Below the pieces are notes generated by a model, which was not told where the DNA came from, ran no database searches, and saw only the letters and a list, made by a program, of their open reading frames with translations. A program made the position numbers and the translations under genes. From NCBI GenBank assembly GCA_964534125.1, contig CAZHOJ010000004.1, positions 186,001 to 250,000 on the forward strand: a stretch of 64,000 bases of DNA, read 5' to 3'. This stretch comes from 2-02-FULL-55-14 sp964534125. Its GTDB lineage: Bacteria > Bacteroidota > Ignavibacteria > UBA10030. Below, in pieces: positions 16,330 to 25,489 of this stretch (the stretch's first letter is position 1; every line of letters begins with the position of its first letter).

Positions 16330-18291
16330 ATGCGTATCGTCATCGCTCTCGTCGTCTGGCTGTGCGCAGGAGTTTTTTCTGTTCAGGCGCAGGAGAACAG
16401 CGACTGCCTGGGCTGTCATGCGGATGAGGGACTGGAAGGCGTGCGCAAGGGGAAGACCATCCTGATGCACGTTGACGAGAAGGTGTTCTCAGGAACGCCG
16501 CACGAGGGCGTTTCATGCATTTCCTGTCATGCGGACCTGGCTGACATAGAATTTCCGCATGCAGAGGACGTCGAACGAGCGCAATGCGGGATGTGCCATG
16601 ATGTCGTCGCGGAAAAACATGCCGGGTCGCTCCACGGAAGGGCGATAGACCGGGGGGACCCGCTTGCCCCGAACTGCTCTGACTGTCACGGCACTCACAG
16701 GATCCTCCCGCATACCGATAATGCATCCCCGGTCGCGGTCCTGAACATTCCCTTCACGTGTACGAAATGCCACCGGGAGGGGTCGCCCGTTCAGCGGTTC
16801 AGGAACATCCACCAGGAGAACATCCTCGAACATTTCTCCGAGAGCATCCATGGCGAAGGACTGTTGCGCAAGGGCCTCATCGTTGCGCCGAACTGCGCCT
16901 CCTGCCACACCGCTCACGACATTCTTCCGCACACCGATCCCGCCTCATCGATCTCCCGTTCGAACATCGCAAAGACCTGCACGAAGTGCCATGCACAGAT
17001 CGAGTTGGTCCATCGGAAGGTGATCAAAGGCGAACTGTGGGAGAAGCAGGAGCATGTCCTTCCTGCGTGTGTCGACTGTCACCAGCCGCATGAGATCCGG
17101 AAGGTCTTCTATACGCAGGGCATGGCGGACAAGGATTGTCTCCGGTGCCATGAGCGGGAGGGCATCAAAACCTCGGACGACGGGCATTCGCTGTTCGTCG
17201 ATCAGGAGGTCCTCGCCGCCTCGGGCCATCAGAAGATATCATGTAGCCAGTGTCACGCTGGGGTGAATGCATCGAAGCGGCGTGCCTGTGAGACCATCAC
17301 GCGGAAGGTCGATTGTGCGTCCTGCCATGCGGAGGTCGGGCAGGACTACATGTCCAGCATTCATGGCGAGCTCACGACGAAGGGGGACCAGAACGCTCCG
17401 ACGTGCAAGGAATGTCACGGCACGCACGGCGTGCTTCGCAAGGCGGATCCTGCGTCACCCACCTTCGCGACGAACGTTCCTGCGATGTGCGCGAAGTGCC
17501 ATCGTGAAGGGGAATCGGCGGCCGTGCGGTACACAGGGACAGAGGTCGACATCATCGACCACTACCAGGAAAGCATCCACGGGAAGGGGCTCATCAAGAG
17601 CGGCCTGACCGTGACGGCGATGTGCACGAACTGCCACACCGCACATTCAGAGCGCCCGTCGAAGGACTCGACATCCAGTGTGAACCGCGCGAACATTCCT
17701 GCAACATGCGGCAAATGCCACTACGGCATCAAGGAGCAGTTCGCCCGGAGCATCCATGGCCGCATCGATCCGGACGACGGCAAGAAGAAGCCGGTCTGCA
17801 GCGATTGCCATTCCGCGCACACCATCACCCGGGCGGATGAGCAGGGATTCAAGCTGACGATCATGAATCAGTGCGGGAAATGCCATGAGTCGATCACGGA
17901 AACCTATTTCGACACCTATCATGGAAAGGTCTCGCAACTCGGGTACACGCAGACCGCGAAGTGCTACGATTGCCACGGCGCGCATGACATCCAGCCCGCG
18001 ACAGACCCGCGGTCGCATCTGAGCCGCGAGAATGTCGTCGAGACCTGCCGGAAGTGCCACGAGGGGGCGAACCGTCAGTTCGCCGGGTACCTGACGCATG
18101 CGACGCACCATGACTCGGAGAAATACCCCTACCTGTACTACACCTTCTGGGGCATGACGTCGCTCCTCATCGGGACATTCGTGTTCGGGGGCATCCATAC
18201 CTTGCTGTGGCTGCCGCGGGCACTCCAGATGCGTCGGGAGCGGCGAAAACGCGAGCAGGCGCGGCAGAAACGCAGAAAGGCAGACGTATGA
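16330..18291 (+). CDS. 19-haem cytochrome c with C-terminal membrane anchor
   Basis: From the ATG at 16330 (nine bases after the previous stop) the product has 653 residues, a signal peptide (ALVVWLCAGVFSVQAQ) and 19 CXXCH motifs by direct count. Motifs alternate with SIHG or SxHG elements, the layout of periplasmic multihaem c3/DUF-type electron conduits. A hydrophobic helix near residue 605-630 and a basic tail anchor it. The N-terminal 80 residues (DCLGCHADEGL, VDEKVFSGTPHEG) parallel those of the preceding fusion protein. The four-base overlap with the following cytochrome b gene implies a complex. Confidence 0.9.
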   Translation: MRIVIALVVWLCAGVFSVQAQENSDCLGCHADEGLEGVRKGKTILMHVDEKVFSGTPHEGVSCISCHADLADIEFPHAEDVERAQCGMCHDVVAEKHAGSLHGRAIDRGDPLAPNCSDCHGTHRILPHTDNASPVAVLNIPFTCTKCHREGSPVQRFRNIHQENILEHFSESIHGEGLLRKGLIVAPNCASCHTAHDILPHTDPASSISRSNIAKTCTKCHAQIELVHRKVIKGELWEKQEHVLPACVDCHQPHEIRKVFYTQGMADKDCLRCHEREGIKTSDDGHSLFVDQEVLAASGHQKISCSQCHAGVNASKRRACETITRKVDCASCHAEVGQDYMSSIHGELTTKGDQNAPTCKECHGTHGVLRKADPASPTFATNVPAMCAKCHREGESAAVRYTGTEVDIIDHYQESIHGKGLIKSGLTVTAMCTNCHTAHSERPSKDSTSSVNRANIPATCGKCHYGIKEQFARSIHGRIDPDDGKKKPVCSDCHSAHTITRADEQGFKLTIMNQCGKCHESITETYFDTYHGKVSQLGYTQTAKCYDCHGAHDIQPATDPRSHLSRENVVETCRKCHEGANRQFAGYLTHATHHDSEKYPYLYYTFWGMTSLLIGTFVFGGIHTLLWLPRALQMRRERRKREQARQKRRKADV

Positions 18292-19211
18292 AGGGTGGAT
18301 CGAAGAAGATGCCGATCGCTGAGACCGAGCCGGTCCCGGTCGTCCACGAAGAGCCCGAGGAGTCATATCACAAGACGACGCAGGTGAAGCAGCAGTATGT
18401 TCGCTTCTCACGCCTGAACCGGGGCCTCCACATTGCGATGATCGTGAGCTTCCTGAGCCTTGCTCTCACCGGCATGACGCTGAAGTTCTCCTACACCGAT
18501 TGGGCGGTCTTTCTCTCCCATCTCTTCGGCGGGTTCGAGTCTGCGGGATACATCCACCGGCTCGCCGCCACTCTCATGATCGGCACCTTCAGCGTTCACC
18601 TCGGGGACCTCTACCGGCGGAAGCGGAAGGAGTTCGGGTCCTGGAAGGCGCTGATCTTCGGGCGCGATAGTATGATGTTCAACAAGAAGGACCTCCAGGA
18701 CTTCATCGGCAATATGAAGTGGTTCGTGGGCAGGGGCCCGCGTCCGCAGTATGGTCGCTGGACGTACTGGGAGAAGTTCGACTACTTCGCGGTGTTCTGG
18801 GGGATGGGTGTGATCGGTTCGACGGGCCTCGTCCTCTGGTTTCCGGAGATCTTCACACTGTTCCTCCCCGGATGGGCCATCAACGTCGCTACCATCATCC
18901 ACAGCGATGAGGCGCTCCTTGCGACAGGATTCATCTTCACGGTACATTTCTTCAACACTCACCTTCGCCCTGAAAAATTCCCCATGGACACTGTCGTCTT
19001 CACGGGCCGCATGGACGTGGAGGAGCTGAAGGAAGACAAACCTCTCGAATACGAGGACCTGCGAAGAACGGGGAAGCTTCGTGAGCATCTCGCAGAAGCT
19101 TATCCGCCAATTGTAACCAGAGGCATACGCGCATTCGGATGGACGGCCGTTATTCTCGGGCTGTCCACCGTTGTTATGATCATCTACGCTATGCTCTTCT
19201 CATACCGCTGA
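18288..19211 (+). CDS. Cytochrome b561-like membrane subunit
   Basis: A 307-residue protein starting at ATG 18288, which overlaps the stop of the 19-haem gene. A polar N-terminus of about 45 residues is followed by a helix (LHIAMIVSFLSLALTGMTLKF), then helices with IHR, SVH and a final VHFFNTH, and a last helix at the C-terminus (TAVILGLSTVVMIIYAMLF). It is clearly related to the membrane half of the 14141 fusion: both have PxYGRxxYxEKxxYxAxxWG, a TGxxLWF block and a closing HF. The likely role is quinol oxidation for the 19-haem partner. Confidence 0.85.
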   Translation: MKGGSKKMPIAETEPVPVVHEEPEESYHKTTQVKQQYVRFSRLNRGLHIAMIVSFLSLALTGMTLKFSYTDWAVFLSHLFGGFESAGYIHRLAATLMIGTFSVHLGDLYRRKRKEFGSWKALIFGRDSMMFNKKDLQDFIGNMKWFVGRGPRPQYGRWTYWEKFDYFAVFWGMGVIGSTGLVLWFPEIFTLFLPGWAINVATIIHSDEALLATGFIFTVHFFNTHLRPEKFPMDTVVFTGRMDVEELKEDKPLEYEDLRRTGKLREHLAEAYPPIVTRGIRAFGWTAVILGLSTVVMIIYAMLFSYR

Positions 19212-19327
19212 CAGTATTGCAGAAAATCATCAGGATTCGCGCTTGGCTGCCCCGGATTCCCCATTCTTCGGAAGGAGTCAGGGTGAGTGTGCGGAGCGTT
19301 TGACCTTCGCCATTTATTCTCTCATAC

Positions 19328-19347
19328 TTGGGACACCCATTGGGACA
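19328..19347 (+). repeat. Short direct repeat before the NapC-like gene
   Basis: TTGGGACA occurs twice (19328-19335 and 19340-19347), 12 bases apart, about 25 bases upstream of the next gene. Possibly a regulator site; may be chance. Nothing else is recognised in the 158-base gap. Confidence 0.25.
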
Positions 19348-19369
19348 TCGGACAAGACCGTAAGGAAAG

Positions 19370-20869
19370 ATGCTCATGTCACGCAAGTTCCCGCTCTCGT
19401 TCTATAATCCAATCACCCTCTCCGGAGCTGCCGTTGCGGCTGTCAGTTTCGGACTGATCATTTTCCTGATCGTGCTGGAGATGCTGGCGGAGAACCCCAA
19501 GCCGTACATGGGGATCATCGCCTTTGTGATCCTTCCATCATTTCTGCTGATCGGTCTCGGCATTGCAGCGTTCGGTATCCTGCGGGAACACCGTCTCAGG
19601 AAGCTGGGCAAGCACACGGAGCCCCACTTCCCGATAGTGGATTTCAACAACGGGAGACACCGACGGGCCTTCCTGATCATTGGATTCGGCGGCATTGTTC
19701 TGTTGCTGTTCTCCGCTTTCGGGAGCTTCAAGGCATACGAACATACCGATTCCGATCAGTTCTGCGGTGAAACATGCCACGTCGTCATGGAGCCTGAGTT
19801 CACTGCATATCAGTATTCCCCGCATGCTCGCGTCGGGTGCGTGCAGTGTCACATAGGGCCCGGCGCTGGTTGGTTCGTCCGGTCGAAGATCTCCGGCGCG
19901 TACCAGCTGTACGCCGTCGCCGCAAACGTCTTTCCACGCCCCATCCAGACCCCCATCGAGAACCTGCGCCCGGCACAGGAGACGTGTGAGCAATGCCATT
20001 GGCCCAAACATTTTTTTAGCGAGAAATTCGACGAGTTTACGTACTTCATTTCGGATGAGGCCAATACACGATGGAAACTCGATGTGCTGGTGAAGGTCGG
20101 TGGGGGCAACGCAGAGGCCGGGCCGACATCCGGGATCCATTGGCACATGAATATTGCCAACGAGGTTCGCTACGTTGCACGTGACCGGAAGCGGCAGGAC
20201 ATTCCGTGGGTCAGTACGCGGGACAGTGAGGGGAAGGTGATCGTCTACCAGAATGTTGACGATCCGATCTCCGATGAGGATCTGGCAACACTCGAGCAGC
20301 GAAGAATGGATTGTATCGATTGCCATAATCGGCCGTCCCATATCTATCATCCCCCGCAAAGGTCGGTCAACCACGTCATGTCGCTCGGGTGGATCGATCC
20401 GGCGCTGCCAAGCGCGAAGAGTGTCGCTGTCGATGCACTTGAGCGGTCCTATTCCACCAAGCCGATCGCTCTCGACAGTATCCGCCTGCTGATCACAGAG
20501 TTCTATGATGGCCAGTATCCGCAGGTCATGGAGACGAAACAAGACGCCGTCGAACGGATGATCGCAGAGGTCCAGAAGATCTACGCACGCAATTATTTCC
20601 CGGAGATGAACACGAACTGGCGGATGTTCAACGACAATATCGGCCACATGTATTACCCCGGATGCTTCCGCTGCCATGACGGAAAGCATCAGACCGAGGA
20701 TGGAAGGGTGTTATCGCGCGACTGCAATGTGTGCCACACCATCCTCGCTCAGGAACTCACGAAGGGCGGGATGCAGGTCGATATCGGCGGTGTACACTAC
20801 CGGCACCCCGTGGACATAGGGGAGGCCTGGAAAGAAATGAACTGCAGCGATTGTCATAGTGGACAATAG
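19370..20869 (+). CDS. NapC/NirT-like multihaem membrane cytochrome
   Basis: A 499-residue protein with two N-terminal helices (about 15-40 and 45-70) and a third near 105-125, then seven haem-attachment motifs. The first is CGETCH, a CX3CH spacing, directly followed by VVMEPEF as in NapC-type quinol oxidases. The other six are ordinary CXXCH: CVQCH, CEQCH, CIDCH, CFRCH, CNVCH and CSDCH. It is longer than tetrahaem NapC/NrfH. The likely role is moving electrons between quinol and periplasmic cytochromes. It is 12 bases from the Rieske gene, so it belongs to that operon. AAGGA precedes the start. Confidence 0.85.
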   Translation: MLMSRKFPLSFYNPITLSGAAVAAVSFGLIIFLIVLEMLAENPKPYMGIIAFVILPSFLLIGLGIAAFGILREHRLRKLGKHTEPHFPIVDFNNGRHRRAFLIIGFGGIVLLLFSAFGSFKAYEHTDSDQFCGETCHVVMEPEFTAYQYSPHARVGCVQCHIGPGAGWFVRSKISGAYQLYAVAANVFPRPIQTPIENLRPAQETCEQCHWPKHFFSEKFDEFTYFISDEANTRWKLDVLVKVGGGNAEAGPTSGIHWHMNIANEVRYVARDRKRQDIPWVSTRDSEGKVIVYQNVDDPISDEDLATLEQRRMDCIDCHNRPSHIYHPPQRSVNHVMSLGWIDPALPSAKSVAVDALERSYSTKPIALDSIRLLITEFYDGQYPQVMETKQDAVERMIAEVQKIYARNYFPEMNTNWRMFNDNIGHMYYPGCFRCHDGKHQTEDGRVLSRDCNVCHTILAQELTKGGMQVDIGGVHYRHPVDIGEAWKEMNCSDCHSGQ

Positions 20870-20880
20870 GGGGTCGTAGC

Positions 20881-21336
20881 ATGGATCAGCACGCCGGCGA
20901 TCAGCGCGATACAGGCAAGCGGGATTTTCTCAAGTTCTTTCTTGGCGGAGCCATCGTCGCCTTTGCGGCTTCCGTCCTGTATCCGATCTTCGCGTTCCTC
21001 AAGCCCCCGAAACAGGGCGACGTGGAAGTGCGAAGCGTCAGTGTCGGGAAGGTGGACGACATTGCGCCGGATTCTTCGAGGATCGTCAAATTCGGTGCCG
21101 TACCTGCGATCGTCGTACGGGGAAGTGACGGTGCTTTCCATGCGTTCATTGCGACCTGTACGCACCTCGATTGCACGGTGCAGTACCGGCAGGACATGGG
21201 GGTCATATGGTGTGCATGCCACAACGGAAAGTTCGACCTGACGGGCCGGAACATCTCAGGCCCGCCGCCGAGACCGCTTGAGGAACTTCGCGTCATCATC
21301 GATGGAGGCGAGGTGCTCATCTCGAAAATATCATGA
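20881..21336 (+). CDS. Rieske [2Fe-2S] protein of a bc-type complex
   Basis: A 151-residue protein with an N-terminal Tat-like segment (KRDFLKFFLGG, about 13-23) running into a membrane helix. The cluster motifs are CTHLDC (93-98) and CACHNG (111-116); the ligands would be Cys93, His95, Cys111 and His114, with Cys98 and Cys113 forming the usual disulphide. The stop overlaps the cytochrome b start by four bases. Together they form the quinol-oxidising core of a cytochrome bc complex. Confidence 0.94.
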   Translation: MDQHAGDQRDTGKRDFLKFFLGGAIVAFAASVLYPIFAFLKPPKQGDVEVRSVSVGKVDDIAPDSSRIVKFGAVPAIVVRGSDGAFHAFIATCTHLDCTVQYRQDMGVIWCACHNGKFDLTGRNISGPPPRPLEELRVIIDGGEVLISKIS

Positions 21337-22412
21337 CCGCCCGGATGAAGAACATCGTCCAATGGCTCGACGACCGTCTGAATCTTACCGATATCAGGAA
21401 GTTCGTGGACAAGAAGACGGTCCCGGTCCACGAGCAGTCCGTCTGGTATTATTTCGGCGGAGTGTCGCTTTTCCTATTCATCATCCAGGTGGTGACAGGC
21501 ATCCTGCTTCTCCTCTACTACAAGGGGAGCGAGGATCTGGCATTTGAGAGCATCCAGTTCATCGTTACGAAGGTCGAATTCGGCTGGCTGATCCGGTCGG
21601 TCCATAGCTGGGCTGCGAACCTTTTTGTGCTTGCCGTATTCATTCACATGTTCAGCGTGTACTTTGAGAAGGCCTACCGGAAGCCGCGTGAACTGACGTG
21701 GTATACAGGCATCGGGCTGCTCTTTCTTGCGCTTGCGTTCGGATTCAGCGGCTACCTGCTGCCCTGGAATGAACTGGCATTCTTCGCCACCAAGGTCGGG
21801 ACGGAGATCCCGGGGGTCACGCCCGTCATCGGCAAGCCTCTGGTGGAGTTCCTGCGGGGGGGTGAACAGGTCACCGGTGCGACGCTATCCCGGTTCTTCG
21901 GATTCCATGTGGCTGTGTTCCCGGCGATCTTCACCGTTCTGCTGTCGGCCCACCTCATCCTTGTTCAGCGGCAGGGGATGAGCGAGCCCATATCCATCGA
22001 ACAGGACACGACCTCCCCCAGGAAGACCATGCCGTTCTTCCCCAACTTCCTGCTGAGAGACCTGCTGCTGTGGCTGATCGTCCTGAATATCGTCGCCTTC
22101 CTTGCAGTGTTCTTTCCATGGGAGCTTGGTTTCAAGGCCGATCCGTTCGCACCTGCACCGGCAGGGATCAAGCCCGAATGGTACTTCATGTTCATGTTCC
22201 AGACGTTGAAGGTCATCCCTGCTACCATCTGGATCTTTGATGGCGAGATGTTGGGTGTGCTGTTGTTCGGCGTGGCTGGCCTGCTGTGGGCGCTCGTTCC
22301 ATTCTGGGACAGGAAAAGCCCCCGCGGCGAGCGAAACGTTCTGGTCAACTACATCGGTATCGGTGCCATCATCTACATCATTCTTCTGACGATCTGGGGG
22401 TGGATGGCATGA
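21333..22412 (+). CDS. Cytochrome b subunit of a bc-type complex
   Basis: A 359-residue membrane protein with the paired b-haem histidines in helices B and D (VHSWAANLFVLAVFIHMF and FHVAVFPAIFTVLLSAHL) and the quinol-site motif PEWY in GIKPEWYFMF. The length is between cytochrome b6 and a full mitochondrial cytochrome b, so this is the fused b6/subunit IV type with fewer helices. It overlaps both the Rieske gene upstream and the 11-haem gene downstream, which shows that the three act together. Confidence 0.93.
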   Translation: MTARMKNIVQWLDDRLNLTDIRKFVDKKTVPVHEQSVWYYFGGVSLFLFIIQVVTGILLLLYYKGSEDLAFESIQFIVTKVEFGWLIRSVHSWAANLFVLAVFIHMFSVYFEKAYRKPRELTWYTGIGLLFLALAFGFSGYLLPWNELAFFATKVGTEIPGVTPVIGKPLVEFLRGGEQVTGATLSRFFGFHVAVFPAIFTVLLSAHLILVQRQGMSEPISIEQDTTSPRKTMPFFPNFLLRDLLLWLIVLNIVAFLAVFFPWELGFKADPFAPAPAGIKPEWYFMFMFQTLKVIPATIWIFDGEMLGVLLFGVAGLLWALVPFWDRKSPRGERNVLVNYIGIGAIIYIILLTIWGWMA

Positions 22413-23884
22413 GAACCTACAGCATGGTGTTCGCGAGTCTCCTGCTCTTCGGCGCCTCCGCTGCCGCGCAGACCGGGAAGGATGAGTGCTATACCTGTCA
22501 TGCGAGTCTCGGCGACGACGCATCGACCGGCTACCTGGATGATATCCATCGGATGAAGGGATTGACCTGTGCGTCATGTCATGGCGGTGATGCCTCGACG
22601 GACGATATGGAGCGCGCTATGGATCCTGCAGGGGGATTCAAGGGGAAGCCCTCCGGCGATGACGTGACGGCGATGTGTGCATCCTGTCACGCTGATCAGG
22701 AGAAGATGGTGTCGCTCGGTTCTTCGCTTCCGACCGCGCAGGCCGGGGCGCTGGAAGCAAGCATCCATGGCGTTCCGTCGGTCGCCGGACCGGGCCATGC
22801 GATCCAGTGTACCGATTGTCATGGGGTGCATGGTATCCGGGAACGCACGAACAAGAAATCGCCCGTCCATCCGCTGAACGTCGTTCGCACATGCTCCACA
22901 TGCCATGCAAACACTGAGTACATGCGTCAGTACAATCCAACGATTCCGACAGACCAGTTGTCGGAATTTCGGACCAGTGTTCATGGCAGACAGCTCTCGA
23001 AAGGGGACGCGAAGGTGGCGACATGTGTGAGCTGTCACGGATCGCATGAGGTGCGTGCGGCACAGGATATCAAGTCAATGGTCTTCCCCTCGAATCTTCC
23101 CGGGACGTGTGCGGCATGCCATGCCAATGAGGCGCTCATGAAAACGTATGGCTTGGCGGCAGACCAGTATGAGGAATATGCCGGGAGCGTTCACGGTATC
23201 GCACTGCTGCAGAAGCGGGATCTGTCCGCACCGGCATGCAACGATTGCCACGGCAATCATGGCGCTGTTCCTCCGGGCGTCGGGTCGATCGGAAATGTGT
23301 GTGGGTCGTGCCATGTGCTGAATGCTGAGCTGTTCTCGCAAAGTCCTCACCGAAAGGCCTTTGCAGACCTTGGCAAGCCGATGTGTGAGACCTGTCATGG
23401 GAACCACAGGATCGTTGCGGCGACGAACGCGCTCATAGGAAACGATGGGCAGGCCGTTTGCTCCCAGTGCCATTCGGCGACCAAGCACACCAAAGGATTT
23501 GAGGTCGCTGGCATCATGCGGTCGCAGATCGATAGCCTCGAACACCTCGAAGAGGATGCCCGGACCCTCGTCGAGGAGGCGGAACAAAAAGGGATGGAGG
23601 TATCGGAGGCGAAATTCAAACTCCGGGAGATCCGACAAGCACGGCTCCGCTCGAGGACCGCAATTCACGCCTTCGAGCTGAACGCGTTCAGCGAAATTCT
23701 CAATTCTGGGATGGAAACCGGAGCGGTGGTCAAGAGAGAAGCGAATGCGGCGCTCGAAGAATACGATTTTCGTCGTGGCGGATTCGGTGTGGCGACCTTG
23801 ATTATTACGTTTCTTGCTGTCACTTTGTACCTTACAATTCGCAGAATAGAGCGGCGTCAGGAAGCGAAGAAGCAAGCCCAGTGA
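22409..23884 (+). CDS. 11-haem cytochrome c partner of the bc-type complex
   Basis: From ATG 22409, which overlaps the cytochrome b stop, the product has 491 residues. It has a signal peptide (SMVFASLLLFGASAAAQ), 11 CXXCH motifs (residues about 22-365), then a charged helical stretch of about 80 residues likely to be a coiled coil (IDSLEHLEEDARTLVEEAEQ) and a membrane helix near 458-478. It takes the place normally held by cytochrome c1, so electrons from the Rieske centre probably go straight into a multihaem wire. Confidence 0.9.
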   Translation: MRTYSMVFASLLLFGASAAAQTGKDECYTCHASLGDDASTGYLDDIHRMKGLTCASCHGGDASTDDMERAMDPAGGFKGKPSGDDVTAMCASCHADQEKMVSLGSSLPTAQAGALEASIHGVPSVAGPGHAIQCTDCHGVHGIRERTNKKSPVHPLNVVRTCSTCHANTEYMRQYNPTIPTDQLSEFRTSVHGRQLSKGDAKVATCVSCHGSHEVRAAQDIKSMVFPSNLPGTCAACHANEALMKTYGLAADQYEEYAGSVHGIALLQKRDLSAPACNDCHGNHGAVPPGVGSIGNVCGSCHVLNAELFSQSPHRKAFADLGKPMCETCHGNHRIVAATNALIGNDGQAVCSQCHSATKHTKGFEVAGIMRSQIDSLEHLEEDARTLVEEAEQKGMEVSEAKFKLREIRQARLRSRTAIHAFELNAFSEILNSGMETGAVVKREANAALEEYDFRRGGFGVATLIITFLAVTLYLTIRRIERRQEAKKQAQ

Positions 23885-23939
23885 CGTCGTCATGAACTGG
23901 AATTCAGATCTGCTGAGCCTTTCACATCATATCCGGAGG

Positions 23940-24476
23940 ATGCACATGAGACTTCTACACAGAATCGTGCTCACACTGGTCGCAGGACTCATGGCCTTTG
24001 CCATAGCATCTGCGCAGAACAAATACGCCGGCGTGGCGAATTGCAAGATGTGCCACCAGACGGCCAAGCAGGGTGAGCAGTTCAAGATCTGGCAGGGATC
24101 TGCGCATGCTGGTGCATACAAGACACTTACCACGCCCGAAGCACAGAAGCTCCGCAAAGGCGCCGAGAAGGATGCCGAGTGTCTCGCGTGCCATGTGACA
24201 GCGGCGGGTGTTGACGAAAAGCTGCTGGACAAAAAGTTCAAGATGGAGGACGGTGTTCAGTGCGAAGCATGCCACGGTGCAGGGGACAAGTACAAGAGCA
24301 TGGCGACGATGAAGGACCAGGCAAAGGCGGTTGCGGCCGGCATGGTCGATTTCTCGAAGGAAGGTTCTATCGAAGCGGCGTGTAAGACCTGCCACAACGA
24401 GAAGAGCCCGACCTACAAGGGATTCAAGTTCGAGGAGATGTGGGCAAAGATCGCCCATCCGGTTCCGAAGAGCTGA
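23940..24476 (+). CDS. Tetrahaem cytochrome c, c554-like
   Basis: The start at 23940 is preceded by GGAGG and gives 178 residues; ATG 23946 is equally possible. After a signal peptide ending ASAQ the mature part has four CXXCH motifs (CKMCH, CLACH, CEACH, CKTCH). The spacing and the KIWQGSAHAGAYKTL segment are typical of cytochrome c554-related proteins. It is probably a soluble periplasmic carrier shuttling between the complexes of this cluster. A perfect-palindrome terminator follows. Confidence 0.88.
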   Translation: MHMRLLHRIVLTLVAGLMAFAIASAQNKYAGVANCKMCHQTAKQGEQFKIWQGSAHAGAYKTLTTPEAQKLRKGAEKDAECLACHVTAAGVDEKLLDKKFKMEDGVQCEACHGAGDKYKSMATMKDQAKAVAAGMVDFSKEGSIEAACKTCHNEKSPTYKGFKFEEMWAKIAHPVPKS

Positions 24477-24501
24477 CCCTTTCAGTGTTGTTCGAAACAA
24501 G

Positions 24502-24529
24502 AAAAACGCCCTCGTACGAGGGCGTTTTT
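24502..24529. terminator. Bidirectional Rho-independent terminator
   Basis: A perfect 28-base palindrome: the arms carry ACGCCCTCGT and ACGAGGGCGT with A5 in front and T5 behind. It separates the converging c554-like gene and the small membrane-protein gene and can terminate both strands. Confidence 0.93.
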
Positions 24530-24560
24530 CTTTCTAGCCACGGTCTGGTTGCTGCGTATG

Positions 24561-25040
24561 TCATCCTGTCCGGTGAAGGTACAGAGTTGCTGCTGAGTAC
24601 CAACCGACGGCGCCATACATAAGTATCGGGTACCATACTGTCCCGCTGAGAACACCTTCACCATAGAACGCAAAGACGAGCGACATGAGGAGAACGGTAC
24701 CTGTGAGCGAAAAGGCCGCTGCCTGTGTTGTGTCCCAGAGCTGCTTCTCATCGAGAAGCTCCGTCGTGTTCCGGGACCGTGCCACGATCGCCGGATAGAC
24801 GGCGTAGGCGAACAACACGGGGAGGAGGATGAATTCGTACACATGCTCTTCGAGCAGAGCACTCTGCAGAAGGAACGTGAGGACGATGCCGGCGACGGCG
24901 CAGATCGCACCGATCCAGTGGATCGTCCGGTACGTGCGTTCGGAGAAAGTGAGCCGCGCCGCGAAACTCGTGCGGGGAATGATCCAGACCGCAAGAGCAG
25001 CGAGCACAAGGATAATCAGGATGATGCCTTTCGCGTACAT
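24561..25040 (-). CDS. Small four-helix membrane protein, DUF2178-like
   Basis: A 159-residue protein with four hydrophobic segments (about 5-22, 40-62, 70-88, 110-155 as two). It is encoded two bases behind an XRE-type regulator, and such regulator/DUF2178 pairs are common in bacteria and archaea. The family name is my best recognition rather than a firm assignment, and the function is unknown. Confidence 0.65.
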   Translation of the reverse strand: MYAKGIILIILVLAALAVWIIPRTSFAARLTFSERTYRTIHWIGAICAVAGIVLTFLLQSALLEEHVYEFILLPVLFAYAVYPAIVARSRNTTELLDEKQLWDTTQAAAFSLTGTVLLMSLVFAFYGEGVLSGTVWYPILMYGAVGWYSAATLYLHRTG

Positions 25041-25042
25041 CG

Positions 25043-25276
25043 CTATATCCTTTCCGTTGATGGTGAGCGATCGTCTTCTTTCAGATAGAAGATGTCTTCG
25101 ACGCGCTTGTCAAGCGCCCGGGCTATCCGGAGCGCGAGAAGCGCGGACGGATTGAATCTCCCCTTCTCGATCGAGATGATCGTCTGTCGCGTGACCCCGA
25201 CCATTCCGGCGAGCGCCTCCTGGGACATCTCCCCAGTCAGGAACCGGAATTTCCGCAAGTCATTACCGAGCTTCAT
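25043..25276 (-). CDS. XRE-family helix-turn-helix regulator
   Basis: A 77-residue protein consisting of one Cro/CI-type domain: MSQEALAGMVGVTRQTIISIEKGRFNPS is the classical helix-turn-helix, and LALRIARALDKRVEDIFYL completes the short YgzD-like form. A strong AAGGAGG precedes the start. It is co-transcribed with the small membrane protein and probably autoregulates through the TTACA/TGTAA palindrome upstream. Confidence 0.9.
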   Translation of the reverse strand: MKLGNDLRKFRFLTGEMSQEALAGMVGVTRQTIISIEKGRFNPSALLALRIARALDKRVEDIFYLKEDDRSPSTERI

Positions 25277-25312
25277 GAAGGCTCCTCCTTGCTTTTATCC
25301 ATCAGAACTGAC

Positions 25313-25365
25313 TGTAAAGTACACATTACGTATTCTAGATGTCAAGCATAATTTACATTGTGTAA
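25313..25365 (-). promoter_or_regulatory. Promoter and probable operator of the XRE gene
   Basis: On the minus strand TTGACA is followed after 18 bases by TACTTT, a fair -35 with a weak -10. Just upstream is TTACA-TTG-TGTAA (25353-25365), a perfect-armed palindrome, and near the -10 is GTAA...TTAC (25314-25329). The repeated TGTAA/TTACA units suggest autoregulation. Confidence 0.45.
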
Positions 25366-25489
25366 CTAATAATTAACAATTATCACATTCGATAATCGTT
25401 CTCATAGGGTTCCCGCTCGATGGAAAGGATCGAAAAGTGCAATATTGAATCCTTGAAAATGGGGGAAAAAAAGGAGAAAAGATGGCATA

